From Leptospira jelokensis (lineage in GTDB: Bacteria; Spirochaetota; Leptospiria; Leptospirales; Leptospiraceae): DNA of 64,000 nucleotides. The DNA is taken from NCBI RefSeq assembly GCF_004769635.1, contig NZ_RQGH01000023.1:1-64000 (forward strand), in the 5' to 3' direction. A model generated the notes under the pieces. It was not told the DNA's origin, made no database searches, and saw nothing but the letters and a program-made list of their open reading frames with translations. The translations under genes and the position numbers were made by a program. Of the stretch, positions 29,153 through 38,223 are shown in pieces. The stretch's first letter is position 1. Each line of letters starts with the position of its first letter.

Positions 29153-29496
29153 ACTTACAAATCTTCGGCACAAAAAAATGCAAAGATTCTAAAAAGGCAC
29201 AACTCTTCTTTCAAGAGAGACGTATTCCTTTCCAATTCATCAACCTACAAGAAAAAGAAATGAGTAAAGGGGAACTTAGATCCATTCTTGGTAGTGTCAG
29301 TTTAGATGATTTGATTGATACAGAATCAAAAGTTTATGAAGATAAAAATTTGAAGTATATGTTATACGATAAAGAAGAGGCACTTTTAACAAACCCTCTA
29401 CTTTTCAAAACCCCTATCGTCAGAGATGGCAAAAAAGCAACCATTGGATTTGTACCAGAGATATGGAAACAATGGATTAATGAATCCAAAAAATAA
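29149..29496 (+). CDS. ArsC/Spx-family thioredoxin-fold protein
   Basis: The 115-residue protein has the ArsC/Spx/YffB layout: IFGTKKCKDSKKAQLFFQERRIPFQFINL with a single N-terminal cysteine (CxxS), a helical middle, and FKTPIVRDGKKATIGFVPEIWK containing the conserved TPIVR proline turn. Members are glutathione- or thioredoxin-linked arsenate reductases or regulators. The CxxS rather than CxxC motif and short length fit the YffB-like subgroup. It overlaps the preceding gene and directly abuts the next. Confidence 0.8.
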   Translation: MNLQIFGTKKCKDSKKAQLFFQERRIPFQFINLQEKEMSKGELRSILGSVSLDDLIDTESKVYEDKNLKYMLYDKEEALLTNPLLFKTPIVRDGKKATIGFVPEIWKQWINESKK

Positions 29497-29922
29497 ATGA
29501 TCGAAACAAAAGTTGATACTTTAATCCACAAGCCCGTAGAGGTAGTGTTTGCATACGTTCGCGACATGACGAACCAAACTGCCTACAACCAAAGCATTCA
29601 TGCTGTTGAAGTCAAAAATGCAGAGGCTACTGAATACAAAATTCAAATTGATTTGGGTATCTTTAAATTAAACGAAGTTTATAAAATAGAAGACATCATC
29701 GAAAACCAAGCGATTGTCGCAAGCTGTACGGCAAACGGTATGAAATTTACCGATCGATATGAATTCGTAAAGGAAGGCAATCACTGCCGCCTTACCATTT
29801 CAGACAAAATGGAACTAAAAGGCCTATTTCAGTTGAGCGAAGGTTTGGTAAAAATGAATCTCAAATCACAAATGACCGAAAACCTCAATCGATTGAAAAC
29901 AATTTTAGAATCTAAGTCTTAA
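29497..29922 (+). CDS. SRPBCC (START-like) family protein
   Basis: A 141-residue protein with the START/polyketide-cyclase-like fold signature: an N-terminal strand with KPVEVVFAYVRDM, central antiparallel strands (VEVKNAEATEYKIQIDLGIFKLNEVYKIEDI), and a long C-terminal helix with GLVKMNLKSQMTENLNRLKTIL. The family binds hydrophobic ligands in a helix-grip cavity. The ligand here is unknown. Its ATG follows the ArsC-like stop without a gap. It ends four bases from the convergent lpxD. Confidence 0.75.
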   Translation: MIETKVDTLIHKPVEVVFAYVRDMTNQTAYNQSIHAVEVKNAEATEYKIQIDLGIFKLNEVYKIEDIIENQAIVASCTANGMKFTDRYEFVKEGNHCRLTISDKMELKGLFQLSEGLVKMNLKSQMTENLNRLKTILESKS

Positions 29923-29925
29923 ACG

Positions 29926-30948
29926 TTAAACATCTTTACTATTTTTGCGTTTTGCAAAATCTTTAATCAATTCGGGTAACATTGGTAAGGCGCTATGGAT
30001 TCGGTGCATTTCGAGAGCAGGCCTTGCCGGAATTCCAAAGTAAGCTGTTTTTTCCTTCGAATCTTCTGTAAGCCCCGATAATCCAAGTAAAATGGATCCT
30101 TTTTTCATGGTTAAGTGTTCGGCAACAGCAGACTGTCCCGCAAGAAAACAACCGTCCTCAATGGTAACAGAACCGGCAAGAACGGTTGCTCCAGCGATAT
30201 ATACATAATTCCCTACACGGCAATTGTGGCCTACGTGAACATGATCATCAAATTTAGTGAAATTTCCGATTGTAGTTGATTCCAAAGCAGCACGGTCAAC
30301 CGTACAATGTGCACCCATTTCTACGTCATCACCAACAATGACATTACCAATTTGTGGAACCTTGTAACGAACTCCATTAAAATCATAAAAACCAAATCCA
30401 TCGGCACCAATGACAGTATTTGCATGGATCAAATTGCGTTTGCCAATCTTACAATCATGATAGACTACAACTCCAGATTTAATGACAGTTCCGTCCCCTA
30501 CTTCCACGTCTGATTCAAGCACAACATTTGGGAACAAAACTACATTGTCACCGATCACAACATTTTCTTGAATGACTACAAAATCCATGATGGTGACATT
30601 TTTTCCAATTTTGGCGCTGGGATGGATACTTGCCTTTGGTGAAATGGATTGAGAGAGAGATGGCTTTTTTTCAAACAAAGAGATCACTTGTATGAATTTG
30701 ACTTTGGATCCTTCCTCAGGAACAATGATGGCATTGGGAAAAGTGTTGGCCAAAGAATCGATTGTAAGAGCGATTTGAACTTCTAGCGCCTTTTTATGTT
30801 TGTATAGATACTTTTTGGATGCCACATAATAGATGCTATTCGGATCAACAGGAGTATGATGTTCCAAATCTTTGATGCCCTTGATTTCCAACTCGCCATT
30901 TCCAGTGAAACTTGCACCTAATTGTTCAGCCAATTCTTTCAATTTCAT
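29926..30948 (-). CDS. lpxD: UDP-3-O-acyl-glucosamine N-acyltransferase LpxD
   Basis: Start at ATG 30946-30948 (MKLKELAEQLGASFTGNGEL), with AGGTG five bases upstream. A start 39 bases earlier is less likely. The 340-residue protein has the N-terminal LpxD domain (LEHHTPVDPNSIYYVASKKYL) and a left-handed beta helix of hexapeptide repeats (IGKNVTIMDFVVIQENVVIGDNVVLFPNV). The catalytic-histidine segment is FDDHVHVGHNCRVG, followed by a C-terminal helix. It adds the second acyl chain in lipid A synthesis. It stands alone, away from other lpx genes. Confidence 0.95.
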   Translation of the reverse strand: MKLKELAEQLGASFTGNGELEIKGIKDLEHHTPVDPNSIYYVASKKYLYKHKKALEVQIALTIDSLANTFPNAIIVPEEGSKVKFIQVISLFEKKPSLSQSISPKASIHPSAKIGKNVTIMDFVVIQENVVIGDNVVLFPNVVLESDVEVGDGTVIKSGVVVYHDCKIGKRNLIHANTVIGADGFGFYDFNGVRYKVPQIGNVIVGDDVEMGAHCTVDRAALESTTIGNFTKFDDHVHVGHNCRVGNYVYIAGATVLAGSVTIEDGCFLAGQSAVAEHLTMKKGSILLGLSGLTEDSKEKTAYFGIPARPALEMHRIHSALPMLPELIKDFAKRKNSKDV

Positions 30949-31050
30949 TTCAACACCTATGGTGTGAAAATTAATGAGAAGGGACATATTTCAATCATAA
31001 TTTTAAAAAGCATTCTTTGGAATCATTCGATTGATACCGATCATTATAGT

Positions 31051-31530
31051 ATGCCATCATCTTTTTCCTATAAAGTACTAGTTTGTTTTTTGTTAACTTA
31101 CAGCGTTCAATACATTGGGGTTAGATATAATGAATTGGCTGCACAAGAAGGTACTATCTTTGAAAATCCTTATCAAAAAACTGAAAAACAAACAGACGTT
31201 ACCGCGTTTACAATTTATTTCACAAAAAAATCAATTCAAATTCCAAAGGCTGACCAAAATCGATTGCAATCAGTAGCAGATTTTCTGAACCAGAATCGGA
31301 ATTATGAAATCTACATTGAAGCACATGCAGTAGAAGGTAAAAATTTTAAAGAAGACATTTTGATCAGTGAAAAAAGATCTTTGGAAGTGGAACGTTTTTT
31401 ATTGATTCATTTTGTGGAAGAAGGTCAAATCCGAAGGTTATTTTATGGCAATTCCAAATCACATAACCGAACGAAGGAACATGAAGCCTTAAATCGGAGA
31501 GTTGAAATCCGGTTACAACAAAAAATTTAA
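31051..31530 (+). CDS. OmpA-like domain protein
   Basis: Start assigned at ATG 31051 (MPSSFSYKVLVCFLLTYSVQY), which gives a signal-like N-terminus. No clear ribosome binding site is visible, and an upstream in-frame ATG falls in the divergent lpxD. The 159-residue product carries an OmpA/MotB-type peptidoglycan-binding region: TIYFTKKSIQIPKADQNRLQSVADFLNQNRNYEIYIEAHAVEG and SEKRSLEVERFL, ending with LNRRVEIRL. It likely anchors outer membrane to peptidoglycan. It overlaps the convergent DUF2064 gene by four bases. Confidence 0.75.
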   Translation: MPSSFSYKVLVCFLLTYSVQYIGVRYNELAAQEGTIFENPYQKTEKQTDVTAFTIYFTKKSIQIPKADQNRLQSVADFLNQNRNYEIYIEAHAVEGKNFKEDILISEKRSLEVERFLLIHFVEEGQIRRLFYGNSKSHNRTKEHEALNRRVEIRLQQKI

Positions 31531-32123
31531 CGTATTTTTTTCCATTTTTCCCATTCGTGAATTGTATCGATATCATCTAGTTCTTCTAAAAGAGTACATT
31601 TAAAGTGATTCCTTTTGATATTTTCAAGTGTCAGAGTTAAAACAGAGTCAGTGCTCCAAGGAATTCCATCAAAGACAAAAGGTAAATACTCATTCATTCC
31701 AAGCAAATAATAACCCCCATCCAGAGCAGGACCGATCACAAAATCCGAATGTTCAAGTGCTTTATACGCATCTAAAAAAATCGATGCCTTGAGATAAGGG
31801 CAATCAGTTCCAATGATGAGAACTTTCCCTTTTGATTTTTGAAACTCATGTTGGAAGGCATTTGCCATCTTTGTACCAAGGTCACCAGATGACTGTTTGG
31901 AATGTTTGTATCCAATTTGAAAATAAGAATGCCCAGAATCTGGGATTTGATCCCAATACACAATTTTTTCTGCTTCCAAGTCGGCTGTAACGGACTCGGT
32001 GATATCTAATAATTCTTCATACACCTCCAAAGCCTTGGAATCCCCAATCGTTTGGGCTAATCTTGTTTTCACCTGACCTAACTTAGGTTGCTTTGCGAAG
32101 ATGATAAGTGTCTTTTTTTGCAT
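31527..32123 (-). CDS. DUF2064/TIGR04282-type glycosyltransferase
   Basis: The 198-residue protein has LIIFAKQPKLGQVKTRLAQTIG at the N-terminus, then GDLGTKMANAFQ, GTDCPYL and the metal/nucleotide-binding region FVIGPALDGGYYLLGMN, as in the DUF2064 family. Members are annotated as arsenosugar- or selenodomain-associated nucleotide-sugar transferases (TIGR04282). The start lies inside the end of the upstream membrane protein gene (41-bp overlap), so it is the last gene of the minus-strand operon that begins with the rhodanese gene at 36304. Confidence 0.85.
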   Translation of the reverse strand: MQKKTLIIFAKQPKLGQVKTRLAQTIGDSKALEVYEELLDITESVTADLEAEKIVYWDQIPDSGHSYFQIGYKHSKQSSGDLGTKMANAFQHEFQKSKGKVLIIGTDCPYLKASIFLDAYKALEHSDFVIGPALDGGYYLLGMNEYLPFVFDGIPWSTDSVLTLTLENIKRNHFKCTLLEELDDIDTIHEWEKWKKIR

Positions 32124-33339
32124 AAAAAAATAATCCTAATAATGAGTACATCCAATACAAATAAAAATATGATTCTGAAACATAGATTGCATATGAGAAA
32201 AATCCAAGGCTACAAACAAAGGACTGCCATAAAATGGGTATCCGACAAATCATTCCAAGGAATACAAAAGGGATCCAATACCAAGGATGGACCACAGGCG
32301 AAAAAAGTAAAAACATCGTGTAAATCAGGAACAATCGAATCTCTTTGGTTTGGTTTTGGAATTTGGAATGGAAACTAAAAACCAATGCCAACAAAAGAAA
32401 ACTGATAAGGGAAAATATCCCCGATAGGTATGCAAGACCAAACCCACGTAAGGTGAAATAAAAAAATGGCTCTAAAATGCCTGCGAATCGAAAGGAATGT
32501 AAAAAAAGGCCTATTCCACGATTCCCTTGCGCCAACCAATTCCCAAATACAGTGGCCTTCCATAGGAAAAGAGACAAAAAAACAAATCCAGTTAAAACCA
32601 AAATCTGTTTTGATTTCCGAAAAAAAGAAAAAAGGAAGAGGATTGTATTTAGTTTCAATTGGGTAAGAATCAAAAATACCATGCCAATCATTCGATTCTC
32701 TTTGAGTCGTATCAGTAAAAGTAACCATGGGATGAATAAAATCTCAGGGTGCATTTGCGAAATTCCTTCGATGATCACAAGTGGATTTGCAAAATAGATC
32801 CAATAAAAGGTAAGTGGTTCTTTGGGATAAAATCTACGGATGAGAAGTAAATTCAAAACATCGATGAATAAAAACAAAATCTGATTTGCTAAAAAAGTAA
32901 CAGAGATAAACTCATTGATAAAGGAACCACAAATATAAAAGAAAAGTAATAACAATGGATAAACGGAAACATAATCCGGGCTATTCATTCGGGATAAAAA
33001 AAATTCAAATCGCCCGAGGAGTGTAGGATTTTGTTTTATCCAATCACTAGGAGTGAATTCATAAGGGTCAAATCCAGAAACAAGTAACTTTGCATCAAAA
33101 AGATATCGGTAAATATCATCACTAAGATGGGGAGTCACACCGAGTACAACGCAACGCAAAGCCACGCCATACATAAAAAAGAAAGGAAAATTGTTTTGAA
33201 ATATGGATACTTTCTTATGCAAAAAAAAGAAATAACTCGAGAGCGAAAAAGTGGAAACAATGATCGAAGGTAAATCATTACGGTCCATACCATGAACGAC
33301 AAAAAAAAGCAGGAATGGATATAAAACTAGGAGGAACAT
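32083..33339 (-). CDS. Polytopic membrane protein, GT-C mannosyltransferase-like
   Basis: A 418-residue protein with about ten to twelve membrane segments. The first large loop contains SDDIYRYLFDAKLLVSGFDPYEF and later MNSPDYVSVYPLLL, a pattern of GT-C-fold lipid-linked-sugar transferases, where an acidic DD pair is typical. A paralogue with the same loop lies at 36930. It follows a GT2 gene and precedes a DUF2064 gene, so the three could act in making a lipid-linked glycan. Substrate unknown. Confidence 0.7.
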   Translation of the reverse strand: MFLLVLYPFLLFFVVHGMDRNDLPSIIVSTFSLSSYFFFLHKKVSIFQNNFPFFFMYGVALRCVVLGVTPHLSDDIYRYLFDAKLLVSGFDPYEFTPSDWIKQNPTLLGRFEFFLSRMNSPDYVSVYPLLLLFFYICGSFINEFISVTFLANQILFLFIDVLNLLLIRRFYPKEPLTFYWIYFANPLVIIEGISQMHPEILFIPWLLLLIRLKENRMIGMVFLILTQLKLNTILFLFSFFRKSKQILVLTGFVFLSLFLWKATVFGNWLAQGNRGIGLFLHSFRFAGILEPFFYFTLRGFGLAYLSGIFSLISFLLLALVFSFHSKFQNQTKEIRLFLIYTMFLLFSPVVHPWYWIPFVFLGMICRIPILWQSFVCSLGFFSYAIYVSESYFYLYWMYSLLGLFFYAKKDTYHLRKAT

Positions 33340-33355
33340 CTTCCACCCAAGATTT

Positions 33356-34081
33356 TCATTTGCGAAAAAACAGTAATTTAAAAAAAGTATAGAGGATTTT
33401 TATACCCACGCGAACCGACATGGAAATTGTGCCCGAAATTTTTGAGATACCAGCAATCCGTTTTCGGTAATGAACTGGAATTTCAATCACTTTCATTTGA
33501 TTTTGTAGGGCTTTGACATGCATCTCTATGTTCCAACCCCAAGTAGGATCAATCATTTCCAATTGCAGTAATGATTTGTAACGAATGATTCTAAGAGGCC
33601 CCATATCCGTGTATTTTTTTTGAAAAAAGATTCGGATGAGAAAACAAGTTAATCTGTTTCCGAATATCTGGATCGGTGAAAGGGATCCAATTTCTGAGAC
33701 ACCAAGTGTCCTTGATCCGATTACCAAATCCGAATTGGTATCACGGATTGTTTGGTACAAACGATTGATATCCTTTGGATCGTCCGAACCATCGGCATCA
33801 CAAAATAAAATAAATTCAGGATTTAAATCCATGGATCGAATCCATTCCAAAGCAACCAGGCAGGCACTTCCATATCCAATTTTTGGACAATCCAATGTTT
33901 TGATTCCCAACTCTTTGACAATGAAAGCTGTTTTGTCTTTGGAAGCATTATTGACAACGAGGAAATTTGATTTTACTATCCCAGAACCTTCCAAAAGACC
34001 AGTTAATGCTTGTTTAATGCTTAGTTCTTCATCCCTTGCCGGAATGATGCAAATGAGATCATTCACCTTTTCTTTTTGCAT
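33356..34081 (-). CDS. Family 2 glycosyltransferase
   Basis: Start at ATG 34079-34081 (MQKEKVNDLICIIPARDEEL), inside the end of the cytochrome gene, with GGAAGAA upstream. A start 138 bases earlier would overlap more deeply. The 241-residue GT2 protein shows CIIPARDEELSI, VVNNASKDKTAFIVKELG, ILFCDADGSDDPKDI with the DxD-type aspartates, and SDLVIGSR. It resembles dolichyl/polyprenyl-phosphate sugar synthases without the membrane tail. A single C-terminal hydrophobic stretch is present (VGIKILYTFFKLLFF). Confidence 0.85.
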   Translation of the reverse strand: MQKEKVNDLICIIPARDEELSIKQALTGLLEGSGIVKSNFLVVNNASKDKTAFIVKELGIKTLDCPKIGYGSACLVALEWIRSMDLNPEFILFCDADGSDDPKDINRLYQTIRDTNSDLVIGSRTLGVSEIGSLSPIQIFGNRLTCFLIRIFFQKKYTDMGPLRIIRYKSLLQLEMIDPTWGWNIEMHVKALQNQMKVIEIPVHYRKRIAGISKISGTISMSVRVGIKILYTFFKLLFFRK

Positions 34082-35381
34082 TTCGTTTGAATAATTCTTC
34101 CAATTTTGTATCACTCCTCTCTTTCCCTTTGCGATCAAATATACTTTCCAATACAATTGAACTGTGAGGGTATAAATCTTTGATCTGTCTGACTTTTTCT
34201 CGAAATGACAAAGGCACAATTTCTGCAGTTTGTTGCATATAATCAGAGGTAATATTTTTTAAACGAACATGGATTGCCTGGAATCGGAATCTTACTATGG
34301 AAGGATTTCTTTCTTTTAAATCTATCTTCCATTCAAAACTTCCAATTCCATGGATTCGATTGTCACTTATTTTTTTTGCGTTAGGTGACCATTCCCATTC
34401 TTGGCCAATTTTTGTTTCTTCCTGATACAGAATTTCACCTTTTTGATTCAATCCTTCCAGTATGAGTCGATAGAATCGTTCCGGATCACCCGATGTCACA
34501 TGGTGGCTTGCAAATTGATTTTCTATGGTAAGGAGAATACTTTCCTCATTAATACTGATTTTTGAAAGTACAATCCCTGGTTTGTAACCCAATCTTACTT
34601 GATCTTTGTAAAAGGCAAAGGATTTTGGAACACCTCCTCCTACAAACCCATGACGATGGGAATTACGATTCGGGCGATTTAAGGAAGGTTTCACAAAAGA
34701 CCTTTTAACCTCAGGCATATGACAATTGGCACATGTTTTTTGGGAGTCTGCTAATTTTAATTCCGTACCAGTTTGGAAAGCACAGATCAGCGACTCATTT
34801 AGCGTATATGTTTCATTATGACAATCGTTACAACGATTTTGTAAAAACTCTCCATTGATCTGAATGGGATGTGGGGGGGATGTACCACCACTTCCACCAA
34901 TCACATAACTTTCTTTTGTATTGGGATCAACGCGAACATGGCAAGTCGCACAAGTAATGGCTTCTTCTTTCATATCGGCATTAAATTTGGGATTGGGAAT
35001 TTCAATTGGTTCAAAATAGTTTCCACCACGTAAAGAGGTGACAATGGTTTCTCTTTGGTTTTGAATTGGGATGTGGCAGTTGAGACAAATCCATTTCGGA
35101 GAACTAGGTTTGGCCAATTCCGATTGGAACTGAAGGTCACTGAGTGCATTTGCATGAGTCGACAATTTCCACTCTTCATAAATTTCCGTGTGGCAATTCC
35201 CACAATTTCTGGCAGTTGGCGCACCAACTCCTTTTAGATCAGGTAAGTTTTCGATGGGCCTCACCCAAATTTTCCCTGGAAAAACTTCCTCCAAAGAAAC
35301 TTCACGTTGGCTTTGAAAAACAAAATAACCCGTTAACAAAGTGAATACGGAAGAAAAACTGATAATCAGATATCGTTTCAA
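34059..35381 (-). CDS. Exported pentahaem c-type cytochrome
   Basis: The 440-residue protein starts with a signal anchor (YLIISFSSVFTLLTGYFVF). It has five CxxCH haem motifs at Cys60, Cys99, Cys144, Cys184 and Cys217. The first, NCGNCHTEIYEEWKLSTHANAL, is typical of cytochrome c554-like multihaem proteins. The C-terminal 200 residues have no haem motif and look beta-rich. It starts two bases after the rhodanese gene and is followed by GT2, so it belongs to the same operon. It probably moves electrons in the periplasm. Partner and substrate are unknown. A second pentahaem protein is encoded at 43303. Confidence 0.88.
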   Translation of the reverse strand: MKRYLIISFSSVFTLLTGYFVFQSQREVSLEEVFPGKIWVRPIENLPDLKGVGAPTARNCGNCHTEIYEEWKLSTHANALSDLQFQSELAKPSSPKWICLNCHIPIQNQRETIVTSLRGGNYFEPIEIPNPKFNADMKEEAITCATCHVRVDPNTKESYVIGGSGGTSPPHPIQINGEFLQNRCNDCHNETYTLNESLICAFQTGTELKLADSQKTCANCHMPEVKRSFVKPSLNRPNRNSHRHGFVGGGVPKSFAFYKDQVRLGYKPGIVLSKISINEESILLTIENQFASHHVTSGDPERFYRLILEGLNQKGEILYQEETKIGQEWEWSPNAKKISDNRIHGIGSFEWKIDLKERNPSIVRFRFQAIHVRLKNITSDYMQQTAEIVPLSFREKVRQIKDLYPHSSIVLESIFDRKGKERSDTKLEELFKRNAKRKGE

Positions 35382-35383
35382 AT

Positions 35384-36304
35384 TTATTTTTCCAAAGGGA
35401 GATCAGTGTAAGAAGACCACTCCCACATTGATCCAGAATAATTATAAGCATTATAACCGTAGGATCGTAAAATTCCTACTACGAAAGCAGACCTGACCCC
35501 ACCCGTACAATAAGCAATGATAGGTTTTTTAGGTGTGACACCAATTTGAATTAAAATTTTGTCCACCTCTTCTTTTGATTTGATCCTACCCTCTTCATCA
35601 AATAGGGTTTGGTAATAAAACAATTTGGCACTTGGAATATGCCCACCTCGGGACTCGCCATACGGAGTGGCACCCGAAAATTCACGTGGTTCCCGTGTGT
35701 CTAAGATTTGGTATCTACCAAATTTGAGTTGTTGTTTGATCTCTTCTAAGTTGATATCAGTTTTTTTGAAAACTACCGCATTCGATATGTTAGACGATTT
35801 CTGAATTGGATTTGGAGTCTTTTGGTTTCGTTTACTTTTTTCGATGGCTTCTCGTAAAGAAGGAACACTACCGTCATACCAATACGAATGAGGATAACCA
35901 ACTTCCCTCAAACTCCAGACAATACGACCTTCCTCTCCCCAGCCGTTTTTTCCATCACCTAAAACGAGGATGAAATCATTCCGAGAAATTCCGAGATTGG
36001 AAATTATTTTTTGGATTTGAGCTTCAGGTCGTAATTTGCCACGAAAGGGAGCCTCTGATTGGGAAAGTTCTTCCCACCCCAATACCTTTGCACCCGGGAC
36101 TTGGGAAGTGGTCCTTGCAATGATCGAACGCGTGTCAATGAGCTTAATTGCAGGGAGTTGGCCCGTTTCTTCGGGGGATAAAAACCAGCGCCCTTCCCAT
36201 GGGATTGGACTTTGCTTTACGGGATTGGCTGTGATTTGGAGCCAAAAAGCCCAAAACAAAGCAATTGAGAAGAGGTAAATTCCGTAGGTTTTTTGAATTT
36301 TCAT
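35384..36304 (-). CDS. Exported two-domain rhodanese (sulfurtransferase)
   Basis: The 306-residue protein has a signal segment (YGIYLFSIALFWAFWLQITA) followed by two rhodanese domains. The N-terminal one (IKLIDTRSIIA...GAKVLGWEELS...DFILVLGDGKNGWG) lacks a catalytic cysteine. The C-terminal one (YQILDTREPREFSG...IAYCTGGVRSAFV) has the active-site loop with Cys266 and Arg at +5. This is the usual SseA/TST layout with one active domain. Export places sulfane-sulfur transfer in the periplasm, next to a pentahaem cytochrome encoded two bases downstream. Divergent from the DUF4395 gene. Confidence 0.9.
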   Translation of the reverse strand: MKIQKTYGIYLFSIALFWAFWLQITANPVKQSPIPWEGRWFLSPEETGQLPAIKLIDTRSIIARTTSQVPGAKVLGWEELSQSEAPFRGKLRPEAQIQKIISNLGISRNDFILVLGDGKNGWGEEGRIVWSLREVGYPHSYWYDGSVPSLREAIEKSKRNQKTPNPIQKSSNISNAVVFKKTDINLEEIKQQLKFGRYQILDTREPREFSGATPYGESRGGHIPSAKLFYYQTLFDEEGRIKSKEEVDKILIQIGVTPKKPIIAYCTGGVRSAFVVGILRSYGYNAYNYSGSMWEWSSYTDLPLEK

Positions 36305-36444
36305 GATCTTCCCCTCCTAAATAAAGGTTAATACTCTTCTAAGACGAATTTTCCGTCAATAAGATAAACATTTCCTCCAAGAAAGCGAATTTTTCTTGCA
36401 AATGATAGCCTCTCACCCATTTTGGAAGGAAACGGAGGAAACAA

Positions 36445-36921
36445 ATGAAACTAGGATTTTACCCGGACGTAGTCAATGAAAATGTCACTCGCATTGTGGC
36501 ATCCAAGGTTGTGCTTTTAGGGGTTCTTTCGATTTTATTCCCCAACTATATAGTGTTAGGTTTGCTATTACTCGGTTTTGCCCTTCGCTTAAGTTACGGC
36601 CCAAAGTATGAGCCATTCGCGCTCATCACTTCGAAGTATTTAGTACCTTGGCTTGGTATTTCGTTTGTTCCTTCGGCAGGTCCACCAAAACGATTTGCAC
36701 AATTGATTGGATTTAGCTTCAGTTTAACAGCGATTGTATTATTCGCCAATGGATTGACATTAGCCTACCAAATCACCTTGGCAACACTTGTGTTTTTTGC
36801 ATCACTTGAATCGTTTCTTGGATGGTGTGCAGGATGTTTTATGTTTGGTATCCTTATGAAAATTGGAGTGATCCCTGAGGAAGTCTGCGAACGTTGCAAT
36901 CATTTGAATTTTAACAAATAA
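36445..36921 (+). CDS. DUF4395 membrane protein
   Basis: The 158-residue protein carries about four membrane helices and the DUF4395 pattern (VNENVTRIVASKVVLLGVL; RLSYGPKYEPFA). Two cysteine pairs are near the C-terminus: GWCAGCFMFG and EEVCERCNH. DUF4395 genes are often found beside thioredoxin-like or rhodanese genes, consistent with a role in membrane thiol or sulfur chemistry, but the activity is not established. A strong GGAGGAAACAA ribosome binding site precedes ATG 36445. Divergent from the rhodanese gene, so promoters share 36305-36444. Confidence 0.85.
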   Translation: MKLGFYPDVVNENVTRIVASKVVLLGVLSILFPNYIVLGLLLLGFALRLSYGPKYEPFALITSKYLVPWLGISFVPSAGPPKRFAQLIGFSFSLTAIVLFANGLTLAYQITLATLVFFASLESFLGWCAGCFMFGILMKIGVIPEEVCERCNHLNFNK

Positions 36922-36929
36922 GAATTCTT

Positions 36930-38219
36930 TTGTACGAATGGATTTTATTTTCCTCCACTCTACTGGTTACTATTTTCTTTCTGAAAGTAGTAACCTTTCC
37001 CAAAAAAGTAATCCAACTTAATTTCAAACTATTTTTTTTCATTGGTTTTGGACTCAGGGTCCTTTGCTTTTTTTTCCCTCCTGTTTGGGAAGATGATTGG
37101 GCAAGATACTTATGGGAAGGAAATTTAATCCGAAACTGGATTTCACCTTACGAAGTGGCACCTAATTTCTATTTCTCGGAATTTTTAGAACCATTACCCT
37201 CGGAAATCCTTTCTAAAATCAATCACCCTGATTGGACAACGATTTACAGTCCCTTTATCCTCCTATATTTTTCGTTATTTACCTATGGTTTTTCCACCTT
37301 TTTCTTAAAAGTTAGTTATTTGTTCTTCGAATCAATTTGTTTTGCGATTGTTCCCAAACATAAAATGAATTTTATGATGTTATTGTATTGGGTGTATCCA
37401 ATTTTCATTAAAGAAGTTTACATTAACTTACATTTTGAAGTATTACTTGTTTCATTTTTTTGGATTTTTTATACATTCCTAAAAAAAGAAAATCTCAAAT
37501 TGGGTGCCGGTATCTTTGGATTTCTTGTCCATATGAAGTTCTTAACCTCCATCTATGGTCTTCTTTTCATTCCCTACCTGAGATTAAAAAACTCCAAACA
37601 AACGCCTGCATTTTGGATTCAAGTTGTCCTTTCGTTATCGATCGGATTCTTACTATTTTTTGGATTTTATTTGATTCTTTTTCCCAATTCAAATGATTTT
37701 GGTCTTTCCAACTTACATCACTTTGGTGAAACATTTACATTTAACCAATTTTTTGAACCAGTCTGGAAATTCTTTTTTACGATCAATTTACGGAGTATTC
37801 CCTTTTTTTTCCAATTCCTATTGCTTTTTATCTACCTTTACCTTACGTTAAAAGAAAAAAACAAAACCAAAAGGTTTTTTGTCCTCTGCCAAAAACATGA
37901 TTTTTATTTTTACTTTGGCTATTTTATTTTCACAAACATCCCGGTGGTGAACCCTTGGTACTTTTTAACGTTAGTACCTCTCATCATCATATCTCGTTCT
38001 CAGTCTATTTTACCATGGATCCTCATTAGCAGTCTCCAATTATCATATCTAACAAATATTAGGTTAGGCTTCCATTTTCAGTTTCTTTATGAAATTCCAA
38101 CACCAATTCTTGTTTTGGAAGCCATTTTATCCATCTCCTGCATTTTCCTATATTTTCGCAGAATATTCATTTTACTTTACAAAATATCCAATATATCGAA
38201 CATAGCCCTGAAGGGATGA
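36930..38219 (+). CDS. Polytopic GT-C-like membrane protein, paralogue of the 32083 gene
   Basis: A 429-residue polytopic protein (about eleven membrane segments) starting with TTG at 36930, eight bases after the DUF4395 stop. No ATG is available in the first 150 codons. The first loop reads WEDDWARYLWEGNLIRNWISPYEV, then INHPDWTTIYSPFILLYF. This matches the loop of the 32083 gene (DDxxRYL, PYE, MNSPDYVSVYP), so the two are paralogues placed on either side of the divergent rhodanese/DUF4395 promoter. Probable lipid-linked sugar transferase. Substrate unknown. Confidence 0.7.
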   Translation: MYEWILFSSTLLVTIFFLKVVTFPKKVIQLNFKLFFFIGFGLRVLCFFFPPVWEDDWARYLWEGNLIRNWISPYEVAPNFYFSEFLEPLPSEILSKINHPDWTTIYSPFILLYFSLFTYGFSTFFLKVSYLFFESICFAIVPKHKMNFMMLLYWVYPIFIKEVYINLHFEVLLVSFFWIFYTFLKKENLKLGAGIFGFLVHMKFLTSIYGLLFIPYLRLKNSKQTPAFWIQVVLSLSIGFLLFFGFYLILFPNSNDFGLSNLHHFGETFTFNQFFEPVWKFFFTINLRSIPFFFQFLLLFIYLYLTLKEKNKTKRFFVLCQKHDFYFYFGYFIFTNIPVVNPWYFLTLVPLIIISRSQSILPWILISSLQLSYLTNIRLGFHFQFLYEIPTPILVLEAILSISCIFLYFRRIFILLYKISNISNIALKG

Positions 38220-38223
38220 CGGT

